Below are positions 24,403 through 33,341 of a DNA stretch of 50,085 bases, piece after piece (within the stretch, counting starts at the first letter, position 1; each line of letters starts with the position of its first letter). The translations under genes and the position numbers were made by a program. This DNA comes from Clostridia bacterium. Lineage in GTDB: Bacteria > Bacillota > Clostridia > Christensenellales > Aristaeellaceae. The stretch lies in the NCBI GenBank assembly GCA_017459565.1, contig JAFUCP010000109.1, forward strand, positions 1 through 50,085. Direction: 5' to 3'. The notes beneath the pieces are model-generated. The model was not told where the DNA came from. It did no database searches and saw only the letters and a list, made by a program, of their open reading frames with translations.

Positions 24403-25644
24403 ATGAAGAAAGCCCTTGCTCTGATCCTGGCTATGATCATGCTGCTCTGCACGGCCAGCTTCGCCGTCGCCGAGGAAGCCAAGACCCTGACCGTCGTGGC
24501 TTGGGACGCCACCACCACCCCCTACCTGGTCGCTCAGAAGGAAGCCTTTGAGGCCTCCCATCCCGGCGTGACCATCGAGTATGTGGACGTTGCCTCTCAG
24601 GACTACGCCGTGAAGACCACCACCATGCTGGCCGGCGGCGATTCCAGCGACGTGTTCATGGTCAAGGAGATCACCGACCTGCTGAACTGGCAGGCCGCGG
24701 GCTATGAAGAGCCCCTGAACAGCTACATCGAAGCTTCCAATTATGACCTGAGCGGCTTCGCCGGCATCGAGAGCAACTACGCCGTGGACGGCGAGCAGTA
24801 CGCGCTGCCCTTCCGCAGCGACTTCTGGGTGCTGTTCTACAACAAGGATCTGTTCGACGCGGCGGGCGTGGACTATCCCACCAACGACATGACCTGGGAA
24901 GAGTACGCCGACCTGGCCGAGAAGCTGAGCGGCGACGGCGTCTACGGCACCCACTATCACACCTGGCTGAGCGCGGTTGTGAACTGGGATGTCTGCGACG
25001 GCGTGAACACGCTGATCGACGGCAACTACGACGACCTGGCCTACTTCTATGAGCTGTATCAGCGCCTGGAGGACGCGGGCGCCTGCATGGCCTATGACGA
25101 AGTCAAGGCCGCCGGCCTGCACTACTCCGCCGCCTTCGAGGATGGCAACGTGGCCATGCTGCCCATGGGCTACTGGTTCGTGTCCACCATGATCAATGCC
25201 ATCAAGGACGGCACCTGCAGCTTCAACTGGGGCATCGTGTCCGTTCCCCACAAGGAAGGCGTCGCCGCGGGTTCCTCCTTCGGCAACCTGACCGGCGCGA
25301 TGATCAACGCCAAGTCCGAGAACAAGGATCTGGCCTGGGAGTACATCTCCTGGCTGGCCGGCGAGGAAGGCTCCATTGCCACCGCCACCACCGGCACCCG
25401 TCCCGCGTGGGTCTCTGAGACCGTCGCCGAGACCATGGCTTCCGCCGATGGCTTCCCCACCGACGATGCCAGCAAGGCCGCGCTGGTGCCCGTGTACGTG
25501 GGCATCGAGATTCCCGCTTCCGAACATTCCTCCGAGATCAGCACCGTGCTGAACGAGGTCCACAGCCTGATCATGACCCGTGAATGCACCATCGAAGAGG
25601 GCATCGAGGAGATGAACGAGCGCGTGGCCGATATCCTCGGCTGA
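24403..25644 (+). CDS. CUT1 oligosaccharide-binding protein of ABC transporter
   Basis: 413 residues, family 1 extracellular solute-binding protein. Signal peptide at residues 1-22 (MKKALALILAMIMLLC, cleavage near AVA-EEA), then LTVVAWDATTTPYLVAQKEAFEASHPG and a two-lobed alpha/beta fold rich in Trp and Tyr typical of sugar binders (SDFWVLFYNKDLFDAAGVDYP, MLPMGYWFVSTM, GTRPAWVSE). AAAGGAGG lies 8 bases before the ATG. It is the first gene of the uronide operon and followed by two hairpins before the permease genes, which should favour its expression. Expected ligand: an acidic, unsaturated or uronate-containing oligosaccharide, from operon context only. Confidence 0.93.
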   Translation: MKKALALILAMIMLLCTASFAVAEEAKTLTVVAWDATTTPYLVAQKEAFEASHPGVTIEYVDVASQDYAVKTTTMLAGGDSSDVFMVKEITDLLNWQAAGYEEPLNSYIEASNYDLSGFAGIESNYAVDGEQYALPFRSDFWVLFYNKDLFDAAGVDYPTNDMTWEEYADLAEKLSGDGVYGTHYHTWLSAVVNWDVCDGVNTLIDGNYDDLAYFYELYQRLEDAGACMAYDEVKAAGLHYSAAFEDGNVAMLPMGYWFVSTMINAIKDGTCSFNWGIVSVPHKEGVAAGSSFGNLTGAMINAKSENKDLAWEYISWLAGEEGSIATATTGTRPAWVSETVAETMASADGFPTDDASKAALVPVYVGIEIPASEHSSEISTVLNEVHSLIMTRECTIEEGIEEMNERVADILG

Positions 25645-25670
25645 GCGCCGGCACACTCTTGACCTAAGCG

Positions 25671-25706
25671 GCGGGGAAGGCGAATGGCTCGCCTTCCCCG
25701 CTTTTT
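25671..25706 (+). terminator. Partial terminator after the binding-protein gene
   Basis: A 12-bp stem, GCGGGGAAGGCG (25671-25682) and CGCCTTCCCCGC (25690-25701), is followed by TTTTT. It has all the parts of an intrinsic terminator but lies inside an operon, so it probably lets only part of transcription pass to the permeases. Confidence 0.8.
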
Positions 25707-25720
25707 CACGGCATTGTGGA

Positions 25721-25762
25721 GAATTGGGAACGGGAAAACCTCCCTTTCCCCGTTCCCAATTC
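25721..25762 (+). promoter_or_regulatory. Second intercistronic hairpin
   Basis: GAATTGGGAACGGGAAA (25721-25737) pairs with TTTCCCCGTTCCCAATTC (25745-25762) apart from one bulged C. It has no T-run and is likely a stability or processing hairpin between binding protein and permeases. Confidence 0.65.
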
Positions 25763-25795
25763 CCCATCAAATACATTTGAAAGGAGCCACCCCTC

Positions 25796-26767
25796 ATGGC
25801 ACAATCTCTGGAAACCAACGGAAGACGTCTCCCCAAGCGAAAAACGACGCGGTATGAGCGCAAGAAGGAGCTGATCGCCTATTCCTTCCTCGCGCCGAAC
25901 TTCATCGGCTTTGCCGTGTTCACGCTGCTGCCGGTGCTGTTTTCCATCTTCCTGTCCTTTGTGAAGTGGAAGGGCGGCTCCTTCGACTCCATGCAGTGGG
26001 TGGGATTGGGCAACTACGCCGAAATCTTCAAGACCGCCAAGGTGGCGGAAAAGGGCATCGGCTATCTGTTCACCAAGGTGGATCTGGGCATCGCACTGAA
26101 GAACACGCTGTTTTATACCCTGATCACCGTGCCGATGACGCTGGTTTGCGCCATGGCGCTGGCCCTGGCGCTGAACAAGGCCGTGAAGGGCGCCGTGGCC
26201 TTCCGCACCGTGTTCTTCTTCCCCTATGTGGCCTCCATGGTGGCCATCTGCGTGTGCTGGCGCTTCATGATGATGAAGGACGGCCCCATCAACCAGCTCA
26301 TCATGGCCCTGGACGGCAGCTTCAACAAGAGCTGGACCGCGGACAGCACGATGGCCATATGGTCCATCATACTGGTGAGCGTGTGGCGCAACATGGGCTA
26401 TTACATGGTCATTTACCTGGCGGCGCTGCAGGGCGTGCCCCAGGACCTGTACGAGGCCGCCACCATGGACGGCGCCAACAAGTGGCAGCAGTTCACTCAT
26501 GTGACGCTGCCCCAGCTGCGCCCCACCACCTTCTTCGCCTCCACGATGCTGATCATCTCCTGCTTCAAGATCTACGACGTGGTCAAGATCATGACCGAGG
26601 GCGGCCCGGGCCGCAGCACCAAGATGCTGGTCACCTACATCTATGACGAGGCCTTTTCCAACTTCAACTACGGCATCGCCAGCTCCATCGCCATGGTGCT
26701 GCTGGTGATCGTGCTTATCTTTACGCTGATACAGTTCAGCATGGAAGACAAGTACGCCAACAACTGA
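25796..26767 (+). CDS. CUT1 ABC transporter permease (MalF/UgpA-like)
   Basis: 323 residues. A basic N-terminus (PKRKTTRYERKKE) and a first membrane helix are followed by five more helices in the BPD_transp_1 domain. The EAA loop is LYEAATMDGANKWQQFTHVTLPQLRPT, which docks the ATPase (quoted as two parts: EAATMDGANKWQQF and LPQLRP). GAAAGGAG is 8 bases upstream. It pairs with the next permease, 19 bp downstream. No ATPase gene follows, so the complex must use a shared MsmX/UgpC-type ATPase encoded outside the window, as many clostridial CUT1 systems do. Confidence 0.94.
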   Translation: MAQSLETNGRRLPKRKTTRYERKKELIAYSFLAPNFIGFAVFTLLPVLFSIFLSFVKWKGGSFDSMQWVGLGNYAEIFKTAKVAEKGIGYLFTKVDLGIALKNTLFYTLITVPMTLVCAMALALALNKAVKGAVAFRTVFFFPYVASMVAICVCWRFMMMKDGPINQLIMALDGSFNKSWTADSTMAIWSIILVSVWRNMGYYMVIYLAALQGVPQDLYEAATMDGANKWQQFTHVTLPQLRPTTFFASTMLIISCFKIYDVVKIMTEGGPGRSTKMLVTYIYDEAFSNFNYGIASSIAMVLLVIVLIFTLIQFSMEDKYANN

Positions 26768-26786
26768 CGAAGGGAGGACAGAAACC

Positions 26787-27659
26787 ATGTCGCAAATCGC
26801 TCAAAGCAATGCCGGGGGCATCCGCCCCAACCACCCCGCGCTGGCCGTCGTCGGAAGGGTGCTTCTCTATATCGTGCTGATCGCCGTGGCGCTGTTCACG
26901 CTGATCCCCTTCGTGTGGATGCTGTCCGCCTCCCTGAAGCTGGACCGCGAGGTGTTCAGCTACCCGATCCGCTGGATCCCTGAAATCTTCCACTGGGAAA
27001 ACTACAGCCTGATCTGGTCGAAGGTGCCGCTGCTCAACTACTTCAAGAACACGGCCCTGATCGCCATACTGGTCACCTGCATACAGACCCTCACCTCCTC
27101 CTTCGCGGCCTACGCCTTCGCAAAGCTGCAATTCCGCGGCCGCAACACGCTGTTCATCTGCTATGTGGCCACCATCGCCGTGCCGTGGCAGACCTACATG
27201 CTGCCCCAGTTCATCCTCATGCGCTCGATGGGCCTGTACGATACGCTGTGGGCCATCGTGGTGCTGCAGAGCTTTTCCGCCTTCGGCGTGTTCCTGATGC
27301 GCCAGTTCTACCAGGGCATCCCCACTGAGCTGTGCGAGGCCGCCCGCATCGACGGCCTGAGCGAATACGGCATCTGGGCGCGGATCATGCTGCCCCTGTC
27401 CCGTGCCGCCATCGCCACGCTGGTCATCTTCACCTTCGTGGGCACCTGGAACGACTATATGGGCCCCATGATCTATCTGACCCGCGACGTCAACAAGACC
27501 GTCCAGGTGGGCCTGCAGCGCTTCATCCAGGAGAACTCCAGCGATTACCACCTGATCATGGCCGTTTCCGTGTGCAGCCTGCTGCCCGTCTCCATCGTGT
27601 TTTTGAGCCTGCAAAAGTATTTCATCCAGGGCATCGCCACGACGGGCCTGAAGGGATAA
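26787..27659 (+). CDS. CUT1 ABC transporter permease (MalG/UgpE-like)
   Basis: 290 residues with six predicted membrane helices and the EAA motif LCEAARIDGLSEYGIWARIMLP (key part EAARIDGLSEYG). GGGAGG lies 9 bases before the ATG. With the previous gene it makes the membrane channel for the oligosaccharide. The C-terminus YFIQGIATTGLKG is the standard ending of MalG-like permeases. The next gene starts 43 bp later without a terminator. Confidence 0.94.
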   Translation: MSQIAQSNAGGIRPNHPALAVVGRVLLYIVLIAVALFTLIPFVWMLSASLKLDREVFSYPIRWIPEIFHWENYSLIWSKVPLLNYFKNTALIAILVTCIQTLTSSFAAYAFAKLQFRGRNTLFICYVATIAVPWQTYMLPQFILMRSMGLYDTLWAIVVLQSFSAFGVFLMRQFYQGIPTELCEAARIDGLSEYGIWARIMLPLSRAAIATLVIFTFVGTWNDYMGPMIYLTRDVNKTVQVGLQRFIQENSSDYHLIMAVSVCSLLPVSIVFLSLQKYFIQGIATTGLKG

Positions 27660-27702
27660 TTCTGATTTGCGGGACAAATCCGTTTTTTATGAAAGGATTT
27701 GC

Positions 27703-29526
27703 ATGTTTGCCGAATATCTACAGAAGCATCCGCTGAAAACGGTGCTGGGCGCCCTTCCCGCCTGCCCCTTCCCCGACGCGGAGGACCGCGCCGCGTGGGA
27801 GGGTCTTCCACAGGCGGACCGGGCGGCGCTGGCGGCGCTTTCGGAATCGTACCGCGCCGTCGAATATCCGCTTTTGACGGCCAGGGAATACATGGCCTTT
27901 GCCCGAAGCGGGGACCGCACGGCCTGGGAGGGTCCCTATTTCCTGCGCCGGCGCAAGCTGATCGCGGCGCTGATGGGCGTGTGCATCGCCGGCGCGAAGG
28001 CGGACCTGGACGCGTTGGTTGACGGCATATGGCTTGTGTGCGAGGAAACCAGCTGGGTCATCAGCGCCCACAACGGCGGCGAACACGCCGGCGTGGAGCC
28101 CACGCCGCCGCGCCCGCTGCCGGATGTGGCGTCGCCCTACGTGGACCTGTTTTCCGCCCAGACCGCCATGATCCTGTCCCTCGCCTGCGCGCTGGCCGGG
28201 GACAGGCTGGACGGGGTTTCGCCGCTGATCCGCCCGCGGGTGCGGCGCGAGATCGAAGCGCGGGTGCTGACGCCCTTTGAGCGCCGGGACGATTTCTGGT
28301 GGATGGGCATGATCCGAAGGGATCTCTGCAACTGGACGCCCTGGATCGTATCCAACGTGATGCTGAGCGCCTGCGCGCAGATAGCCGATCCCGACCGGCT
28401 TTGCAGCCTGCTGGAGCGGGGCTGCCTGATGCTGGACAGGTACCTGGCGGTGATTCCCCCGGACGGCAGCTGCGACGAGGGTCCCGGCTACTGGAGCATG
28501 GCGGGCGGCGCGCTGCTGGACTGCCTGGAGCTGCTGGAACGCGTCACCCACGGTCACATGCGCTTCTGGGAGGATGAAAAGCTGCGGGCGCTGCTGCGCT
28601 TTCCGCTGAACGCATGGCTGGGCGGCGAATGGTTCGTCAACTTTGCCGACTGCGACGCCAGATGTGACCTTCCCGGCGAGCGGCTGCTCTGCGCGGGCGA
28701 AAAGCTGGGCGATCCGGCGCTTTCGGCCCTCGGCGCGCGCTTTATGGGAAGTCCCGGGGACGCCATCGCCGATACGCCCCAGCTGTGGCGGCTGCTGAAC
28801 CGGCTGTTTGCGCAAAAGAGCGCGACATCCCCCACCGCCAATCCGCCGGAGGACGTGTGGCTGGCCGACCTTGAGCTGCGCGTGGTCCGCAGAGGCGGCG
28901 TCGCCCTCGTCTGCAAGGGCGGCGTCAACGAGGGCAGCCACAACCACAACGATTGCGGCGGCTTCATGCTGTATGTGGACGGCGAGCCCCAGATCGTGGA
29001 CGCCGGGAACATGACCTACAGCGGCAAGACCTTCTCCGATCAGCGCTATACCCTGTGGAACATACGATCGATGTACCACAACGTGCCGATGATCGGCGAT
29101 TTTGAGCAGGCCGCGGGCCGGCGGTACCGGGCGCGGGACGTTTCGCGCACGGACGGCGCTCTGACGCTGGACATCGCCAGGGCCTACCCCGATAAGGCCG
29201 GCGCGCAGGCCCTGCGGCGCTCCTTCGCCCTGTCAGAAAACGGCGAGGCGACCCTCGCCGACGCCGTCACGCTCAACGAGCCGCGGCCTGTCACCGAGGT
29301 GTTTATGCTGCGCCACCGCCCTGAGCTGCAGGACGGCGCGCTGTACAGCGGCGCGATCCGCATCGCGCCGGAGCGGGACATGGCCGTCGCCATAGAGGAG
29401 ATTCCCGTCGACGACCCCCGCATGGCCCGGAATTTCCCCGGAAGCCTCTGGCGCGCGACGTTCACCGCCGCCCCCGCCAGGGAACACAGGCTTGCCTTCA
29501 GGATCTCAAGAAAGGATATCACATGA
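27703..29526 (+). CDS. Heparinase II/III-like polysaccharide lyase, cytosolic
   Basis: 607 residues from ATG 27703 (GAAAGGAT about 6 bases upstream; the longer reading would start in the spacer). The N-terminal half is helical (alpha/alpha toroid-like, with EETSWVISAHN, DLFSAQTA and NWTPWIVSN). The C-terminal half is a beta-rich Heparinase_II_III domain with SHNHNDCGGFMLYVDGEPQIVDAG (H413, H415, D417). This fold covers PL12, PL15, PL17 and PL21 lyases, which split uronic-acid linkages by beta-elimination and leave a 4,5-unsaturated end. No signal peptide, so it acts on imported oligosaccharides. Its stop overlaps the next start by ATGA. Substrate (glucuronan, alginate or glycosaminoglycan-like) is unknown. 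Confidence 0.87.
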   Translation: MFAEYLQKHPLKTVLGALPACPFPDAEDRAAWEGLPQADRAALAALSESYRAVEYPLLTAREYMAFARSGDRTAWEGPYFLRRRKLIAALMGVCIAGAKADLDALVDGIWLVCEETSWVISAHNGGEHAGVEPTPPRPLPDVASPYVDLFSAQTAMILSLACALAGDRLDGVSPLIRPRVRREIEARVLTPFERRDDFWWMGMIRRDLCNWTPWIVSNVMLSACAQIADPDRLCSLLERGCLMLDRYLAVIPPDGSCDEGPGYWSMAGGALLDCLELLERVTHGHMRFWEDEKLRALLRFPLNAWLGGEWFVNFADCDARCDLPGERLLCAGEKLGDPALSALGARFMGSPGDAIADTPQLWRLLNRLFAQKSATSPTANPPEDVWLADLELRVVRRGGVALVCKGGVNEGSHNHNDCGGFMLYVDGEPQIVDAGNMTYSGKTFSDQRYTLWNIRSMYHNVPMIGDFEQAAGRRYRARDVSRTDGALTLDIARAYPDKAGAQALRRSFALSENGEATLADAVTLNEPRPVTEVFMLRHRPELQDGALYSGAIRIAPERDMAVAIEEIPVDDPRMARNFPGSLWRATFTAAPAREHRLAFRISRKDIT

Positions 29527-31343
29527 ATAAATATGCATCCAATCCCTTAAAGACCCGCAAGGACGTGGCGCGGCTGGCCTCCGATCTCATCGCGCCGCTG
29601 GTCGACTGCCTTTCCCCCTGTAGGGCGCGGCTGAACCTCGGCGATACCGGCGCGGTCTATCCCCCGGCCATCGCGGGCATGGAGGGCTTCTCCCGGGTGC
29701 TGTGGGCGCTGGTGCCCATGCTGGCCGGGCACTGTGATGAAGCCGAAGCCTACTGGCCGCTGTGGCGGGAGGGCATCATCCACGGTACCGATCCCGCCCA
29801 CCCGGAATACTGGGGCGATATCGGCCCCTTTGACCAGCGCATGGTGGAGATGGCCGTGATGGGCATGGCGCTGTGCATGGTCCCGGAGCGCTTCTACTTC
29901 GAACTGCCGGAGCCGGCCCGGGCAAACCTGTACAACTGGCTGAACCAGATCAACCGATATGACATGCCCCTGAACAACTGGCTGTTTTTCCGGGTGCTGG
30001 TCAACATCGGCTTCATGCACGTGGGCCTGCCCGCCGACGAGGCCCGGATGGCTTCGGACCTGGACGAGCTGGAGAGCCACTATTGCGGCGACGGCTGGTA
30101 TTATGACAAGCTGGCCCAGCGGGATTACTACACGCTGTGGGCCTTCCACTACTACGGCATGGTCTATGCCAAGTACATGGCGGACAGAGACCCGGAGCGC
30201 TCCCGGCGCTATCTGGAGCGCGCCCGGCTGATCCTGCCCCGCTTCGCCGCCTGGTTCGACGACGCGGGCCGGGGCCTGCCCTACGGCCGCAGCCTGACCT
30301 ACCGCTTCGCCCAGGGCGCGTTTTTCAGCGCCTGCGCCCTCTCCGGCGTCACCCTTGACGCGCCGCAGGACGGCTTTTCCCCCATCGGCTGGGGCGAATT
30401 GAGGGGGCTGCTGCTGCGGAACCTGCGCTGGTGGATGTCCCGCCCCATATTCGACAGGGACGGGATACTGACCATCGGCTACGGCTATCCGAACCTGATC
30501 TTTGCCGAGGGCTACAACGCGCCGGGCTCCCCCTATTGGGCCATGAAGGTGTTCGCGGTGCTGGCTCTGCCGGAGGACCATCCCTTCTGGCAGGCCGAGG
30601 AAGCGCCCTGCGCGTCTCCGGCCGCGCTGCTGGACGAGCAGGCCCGGCAGCTGATCACGAGGGCCGACGGCATGGTGATCAGCTATACCGCCGGCAACCA
30701 CGCCTTCGAACACGCCCACGAGGACGAAAAATACGAGAAGTTCGCCTATTCCACGGCCTTCGCGTTTTCCGTGGCCAAGGAGGCGGGCACCCTGCGCAAG
30801 GGGGCCTTCGACAGTATGCTGGCGCTGCGCCGTCCCGGGGAGCTTTGGCACTGGCGCACGGGCTTTGACAGCTTTGAGCTTTCCGAAGTGGGGACGCGCT
30901 GCGTCTGGCAGCCCCTGAACGGCGTAAAAATCGATACCCGCGTCATTTGCTGCGGAAGCTGGCACGTGCGCTGCCACGTCATTCATTCCGACCACGCGCT
31001 TGAGGCGGCGGAGGGCGCGTTCGCCGTGGCCTCCGAAGCGCCCGGGGCGCGGCCCTGCGACGGCGTTGCCACCGCCCGAAGCGAGGCCGCGGACCGCGCG
31101 CTGGCCCACGGGCCGCTGGGCAGCACCGGCATCTTCGCCGTGGCGGGCTATGAGCGGGGCGAGGTGATCTGGCCCGAGCCCAACACCAACCTGATGGTCC
31201 CCCGCACGCTGCTGCCCACGCTCCACGCGCGCATTGAGAGCGGCGAAACCCGCCTCGTCTGCGCGGTGTTCGCCGCCGCGGGCGACGAGGCGCCCGACGA
31301 CATTCCCGAGGAGGTGCTTGAAATTGCGAAACAATGCCTCTGA
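29523..31343 (+). CDS. DUF2264 domain protein of the uronide operon
   Basis: 606 residues, no signal peptide. The N-terminal two-thirds (about 10-370) matches the DUF2264 pattern: NPLKTRKDVARLASDLIAPL, GMEGFSRVLWALVPML, FDQRMVEMAVMG and NNWLFFRVLVN. Helical repeats with many aromatic residues suggest an (alpha/alpha)-barrel like those of glycosidases and lyases. The C-terminal third (about 380-600) is strand-rich. Start codon overlaps the lyase stop (ATGA) and its own end overlaps the GH88 start by 20 bp, so translation of the three is coupled. No reaction is established for DUF2264. Here a glycoside-cleaving or sugar-binding role on the same oligosaccharide is inferred. Confidence 0.88.
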   Translation: MNKYASNPLKTRKDVARLASDLIAPLVDCLSPCRARLNLGDTGAVYPPAIAGMEGFSRVLWALVPMLAGHCDEAEAYWPLWREGIIHGTDPAHPEYWGDIGPFDQRMVEMAVMGMALCMVPERFYFELPEPARANLYNWLNQINRYDMPLNNWLFFRVLVNIGFMHVGLPADEARMASDLDELESHYCGDGWYYDKLAQRDYYTLWAFHYYGMVYAKYMADRDPERSRRYLERARLILPRFAAWFDDAGRGLPYGRSLTYRFAQGAFFSACALSGVTLDAPQDGFSPIGWGELRGLLLRNLRWWMSRPIFDRDGILTIGYGYPNLIFAEGYNAPGSPYWAMKVFAVLALPEDHPFWQAEEAPCASPAALLDEQARQLITRADGMVISYTAGNHAFEHAHEDEKYEKFAYSTAFAFSVAKEAGTLRKGAFDSMLALRRPGELWHWRTGFDSFELSEVGTRCVWQPLNGVKIDTRVICCGSWHVRCHVIHSDHALEAAEGAFAVASEAPGARPCDGVATARSEAADRALAHGPLGSTGIFAVAGYERGEVIWPEPNTNLMVPRTLLPTLHARIESGETRLVCAVFAAAGDEAPDDIPEEVLEIAKQCL

Positions 31344-32433
31344 AGTCTTTAACCGCGCGCTGGAAAAATACCGCGCCACCGCGCCCCTGGCCGCGTCGGA
31401 GGGCGTGCTGCCCTACCGGGGCGGCGGCAAGGGCTGGATGGCTTCTCCCTTTGACGGCAACGGCTGGTGGACGGGCGGCTTCTGGCCCGGCATCATGTGG
31501 CAGCTGTGGTCAGCCTCCGGCGACGATTTCTTCCGCACCGAGGCGCGCCGCGCGGAGGCGATCCTCGTGGATGAGTTCCGCCGCTTCCACGCGTTGAACC
31601 ACGACATGGGCTTCATGTACCTGCTCTCCTGCGGGGCCGACTACAAGCTCACCGGCGACGGGCAGGCCCGCACCGACGCGCTCCACGCCGCCAGCCTGCT
31701 GATGGGTCGCTTCAATCCCGCCGGCTACATCCGCGCCTGGAACGAGCCGGAGCGGGTGGGCTACGCCATCATCGACTGCCTGATGAACCTCTCGCTGCTG
31801 TTCTGGGCCAGTCGGGAAACCGGCGATCCCCGCTTCGCCGGCGTGGCCCGCATCCACGCCGACACCACGCTCAGGCACTTTTTGAGGCCGGACGGCTCGG
31901 TGTGCCACATCGTTGAATTTGACCCTGCGACCGGCGAAGAGCTGCGGGAGCACGCCGGGCAGGGCTACGCGCTGGGCACCGCCTGGTCCCGGGGACAGGC
32001 CTGGGGGCTGTACGGCTTCGCCATCGCCCATGCCTGCACCAAACAGGCGCGCTATCTGGAGGCGTCCCGGCGCGTGGCGGATTTCTTCGTGGACCACATC
32101 CGCCCCGACGGCCTGACCGACTGCGATTTTTTGCAGCCCGCAAGCCCTGAACGCATCGACAACATCGCCGGGGCCTGCGCCGCCTGCGGATTGCTGGAGC
32201 TGGCCGGGCTCACCGGCGAGGCCAAGTACCGCGCCGCCGCCGAAGCGCTGCTGGACGGCCTGATCGACCATTGCTGCGATCTCTCGAAGGACAGCTGCGG
32301 CATCCTCACCCACTGCACCGCCAGCTATCACGACGACGCGGCCGGGGTCCACACCAACATCGTCTATGGCGACTTCTTCTTCCTCGAGGCCCTTTTGCGG
32401 GTGATGGGCAAGAGCCCGGATCTGTGGAAGTAA
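31324..32433 (+). CDS. GH88 unsaturated uronyl hydrolase
   Basis: 369 residues from TTG 31324, chosen because GGAGG lies 9 bases upstream inside the end of the previous gene and the length then fits the family. Upstream in-frame codons would be an Arg/Pro-rich shadow of the DUF2264 frame. The (alpha/alpha)6-barrel signatures include WWTGGFWPGIMWQL, HDMGFM with D94, the second conserved aspartate D151 (AIIDCLMN), AWSRGQAWGLYG and YGDFFFLEALLR. GH88 enzymes hydrate the 4,5-double bond of delta-4,5-unsaturated uronides made by lyases, releasing 4-deoxy-5-keto-uronate, the substrate of KduI. Cytosolic. Confidence 0.93.
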   Translation: MRNNASEVFNRALEKYRATAPLAASEGVLPYRGGGKGWMASPFDGNGWWTGGFWPGIMWQLWSASGDDFFRTEARRAEAILVDEFRRFHALNHDMGFMYLLSCGADYKLTGDGQARTDALHAASLLMGRFNPAGYIRAWNEPERVGYAIIDCLMNLSLLFWASRETGDPRFAGVARIHADTTLRHFLRPDGSVCHIVEFDPATGEELREHAGQGYALGTAWSRGQAWGLYGFAIAHACTKQARYLEASRRVADFFVDHIRPDGLTDCDFLQPASPERIDNIAGACAACGLLELAGLTGEAKYRAAAEALLDGLIDHCCDLSKDSCGILTHCTASYHDDAAGVHTNIVYGDFFFLEALLRVMGKSPDLWK

Positions 32434-32469
32434 TTCCATCAAATCATAATTCACAAAGGAGCAATGGCC

Positions 32470-33255
32470 ATGATCACCATTACCGCAAAGACCGCCTCCG
32501 GCGATGTCCTCGCCGCGGCCAGCCACGACAGCGAGGCCATGCTGTGCTTCGACAGGGAATACGCCCCGGGCGACGCCATTGAAATCACCTCCGACGTCCG
32601 GCACCTGTGGGTGCAGACGGACGTGTCCGTGCTGCCCGGGGAGGTCTGTCTGCCCGAGGGCCGCATGACCTGGCCCGTGCCCGCCGGGGAACATCGGCTG
32701 GCCTACCGGCCGGGCGCCTTCACCGAGCCGCGGCACATCGTCACCGCCCGGGCCATGACCGCCAAGGAAACCGCCGCGACGCGCTGCCTGTCCCGCAATC
32801 CCGCCGACCTGCGCGGGGACACGGACTTCTTCCCCCACTGCACGGCCAACGTGGAGACCCGCAACGAGAGCGTCTTTGCCGCCCGAAACGTGGTGGACGG
32901 CCTGCGCCACAACACCTTTCACGGCGAATGGCCCTTTGAAAGCTGGGGCATCGGCGCCCGGGAGGACGCCTGGTGCCTTCTGGACCTGGGCCGGGAGGTG
33001 GCGCTGGAGAGCATGGCGCTGACCCTGCGGGCGGATTTCCCCCACGACGCCTACTGGGTGCGGGGGCAGGTGGCGCTGTCGGACGGCGGCACGCTGGATT
33101 TTTCGCTGGACAGGACCGGCGAGCGCCAGTATGTGTCGCTTTCGGGCCATCGCGCCCGCTGGCTGCGCTTGCAGCGGCTGATCAAGAGCGACGACCCCTC
33201 CGCCTTCCCGGCCCTGCGCCAATGGGAGGTATTCGGAAGGGATTTGGACAAATAA
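32470..33255 (+). CDS. Discoidin-like (F5/8 type C) protein, cytosolic, unknown role
   Basis: 261 residues from ATG 32470 (AAAGGAG 8 bases upstream; the ATG at 32464 is too close to that site). The N-terminal part (about 1-90) is strand-rich with no family I can name. The C-terminal part (about 110-255) resembles a galactose-binding/discoidin domain: NVVDGLRHNTFHGEWPFESWG, CLLDLGREVALESMALTLR, and a final LRQWEVFGRD (first quoted part shortened: VVDGLRHNTFHGEWPF). Such domains bind sugars, usually outside the cell. Here there is no signal peptide and the gene lies between GH88 and kduI. It may be a cytosolic accessory for the oligosaccharide, or an enzyme of unknown type. Confidence 0.72.
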   Translation: MITITAKTASGDVLAAASHDSEAMLCFDREYAPGDAIEITSDVRHLWVQTDVSVLPGEVCLPEGRMTWPVPAGEHRLAYRPGAFTEPRHIVTARAMTAKETAATRCLSRNPADLRGDTDFFPHCTANVETRNESVFAARNVVDGLRHNTFHGEWPFESWGIGAREDAWCLLDLGREVALESMALTLRADFPHDAYWVRGQVALSDGGTLDFSLDRTGERQYVSLSGHRARWLRLQRLIKSDDPSAFPALRQWEVFGRDLDK

Positions 33256-33269
33256 TCTGAAATTCCCCA

Positions 33270-33298
33270 TTCACAATTCGGAAGTTTTATATTATAAT
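33270..33298 (+). promoter_or_regulatory. Internal promoter before kduI
   Basis: TTCACA (33270-33275), a 17-bp spacer and TATAAT (33293-33298), in the 86-bp gap before kduI. It would let kduI-kduD be expressed apart from the transporter and lyase genes. Confidence 0.65.
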
Positions 33299-33341
33299 AG
33301 GAATACAGGCATAGCCGACACATGTAAAGGAGAGAACGGAC

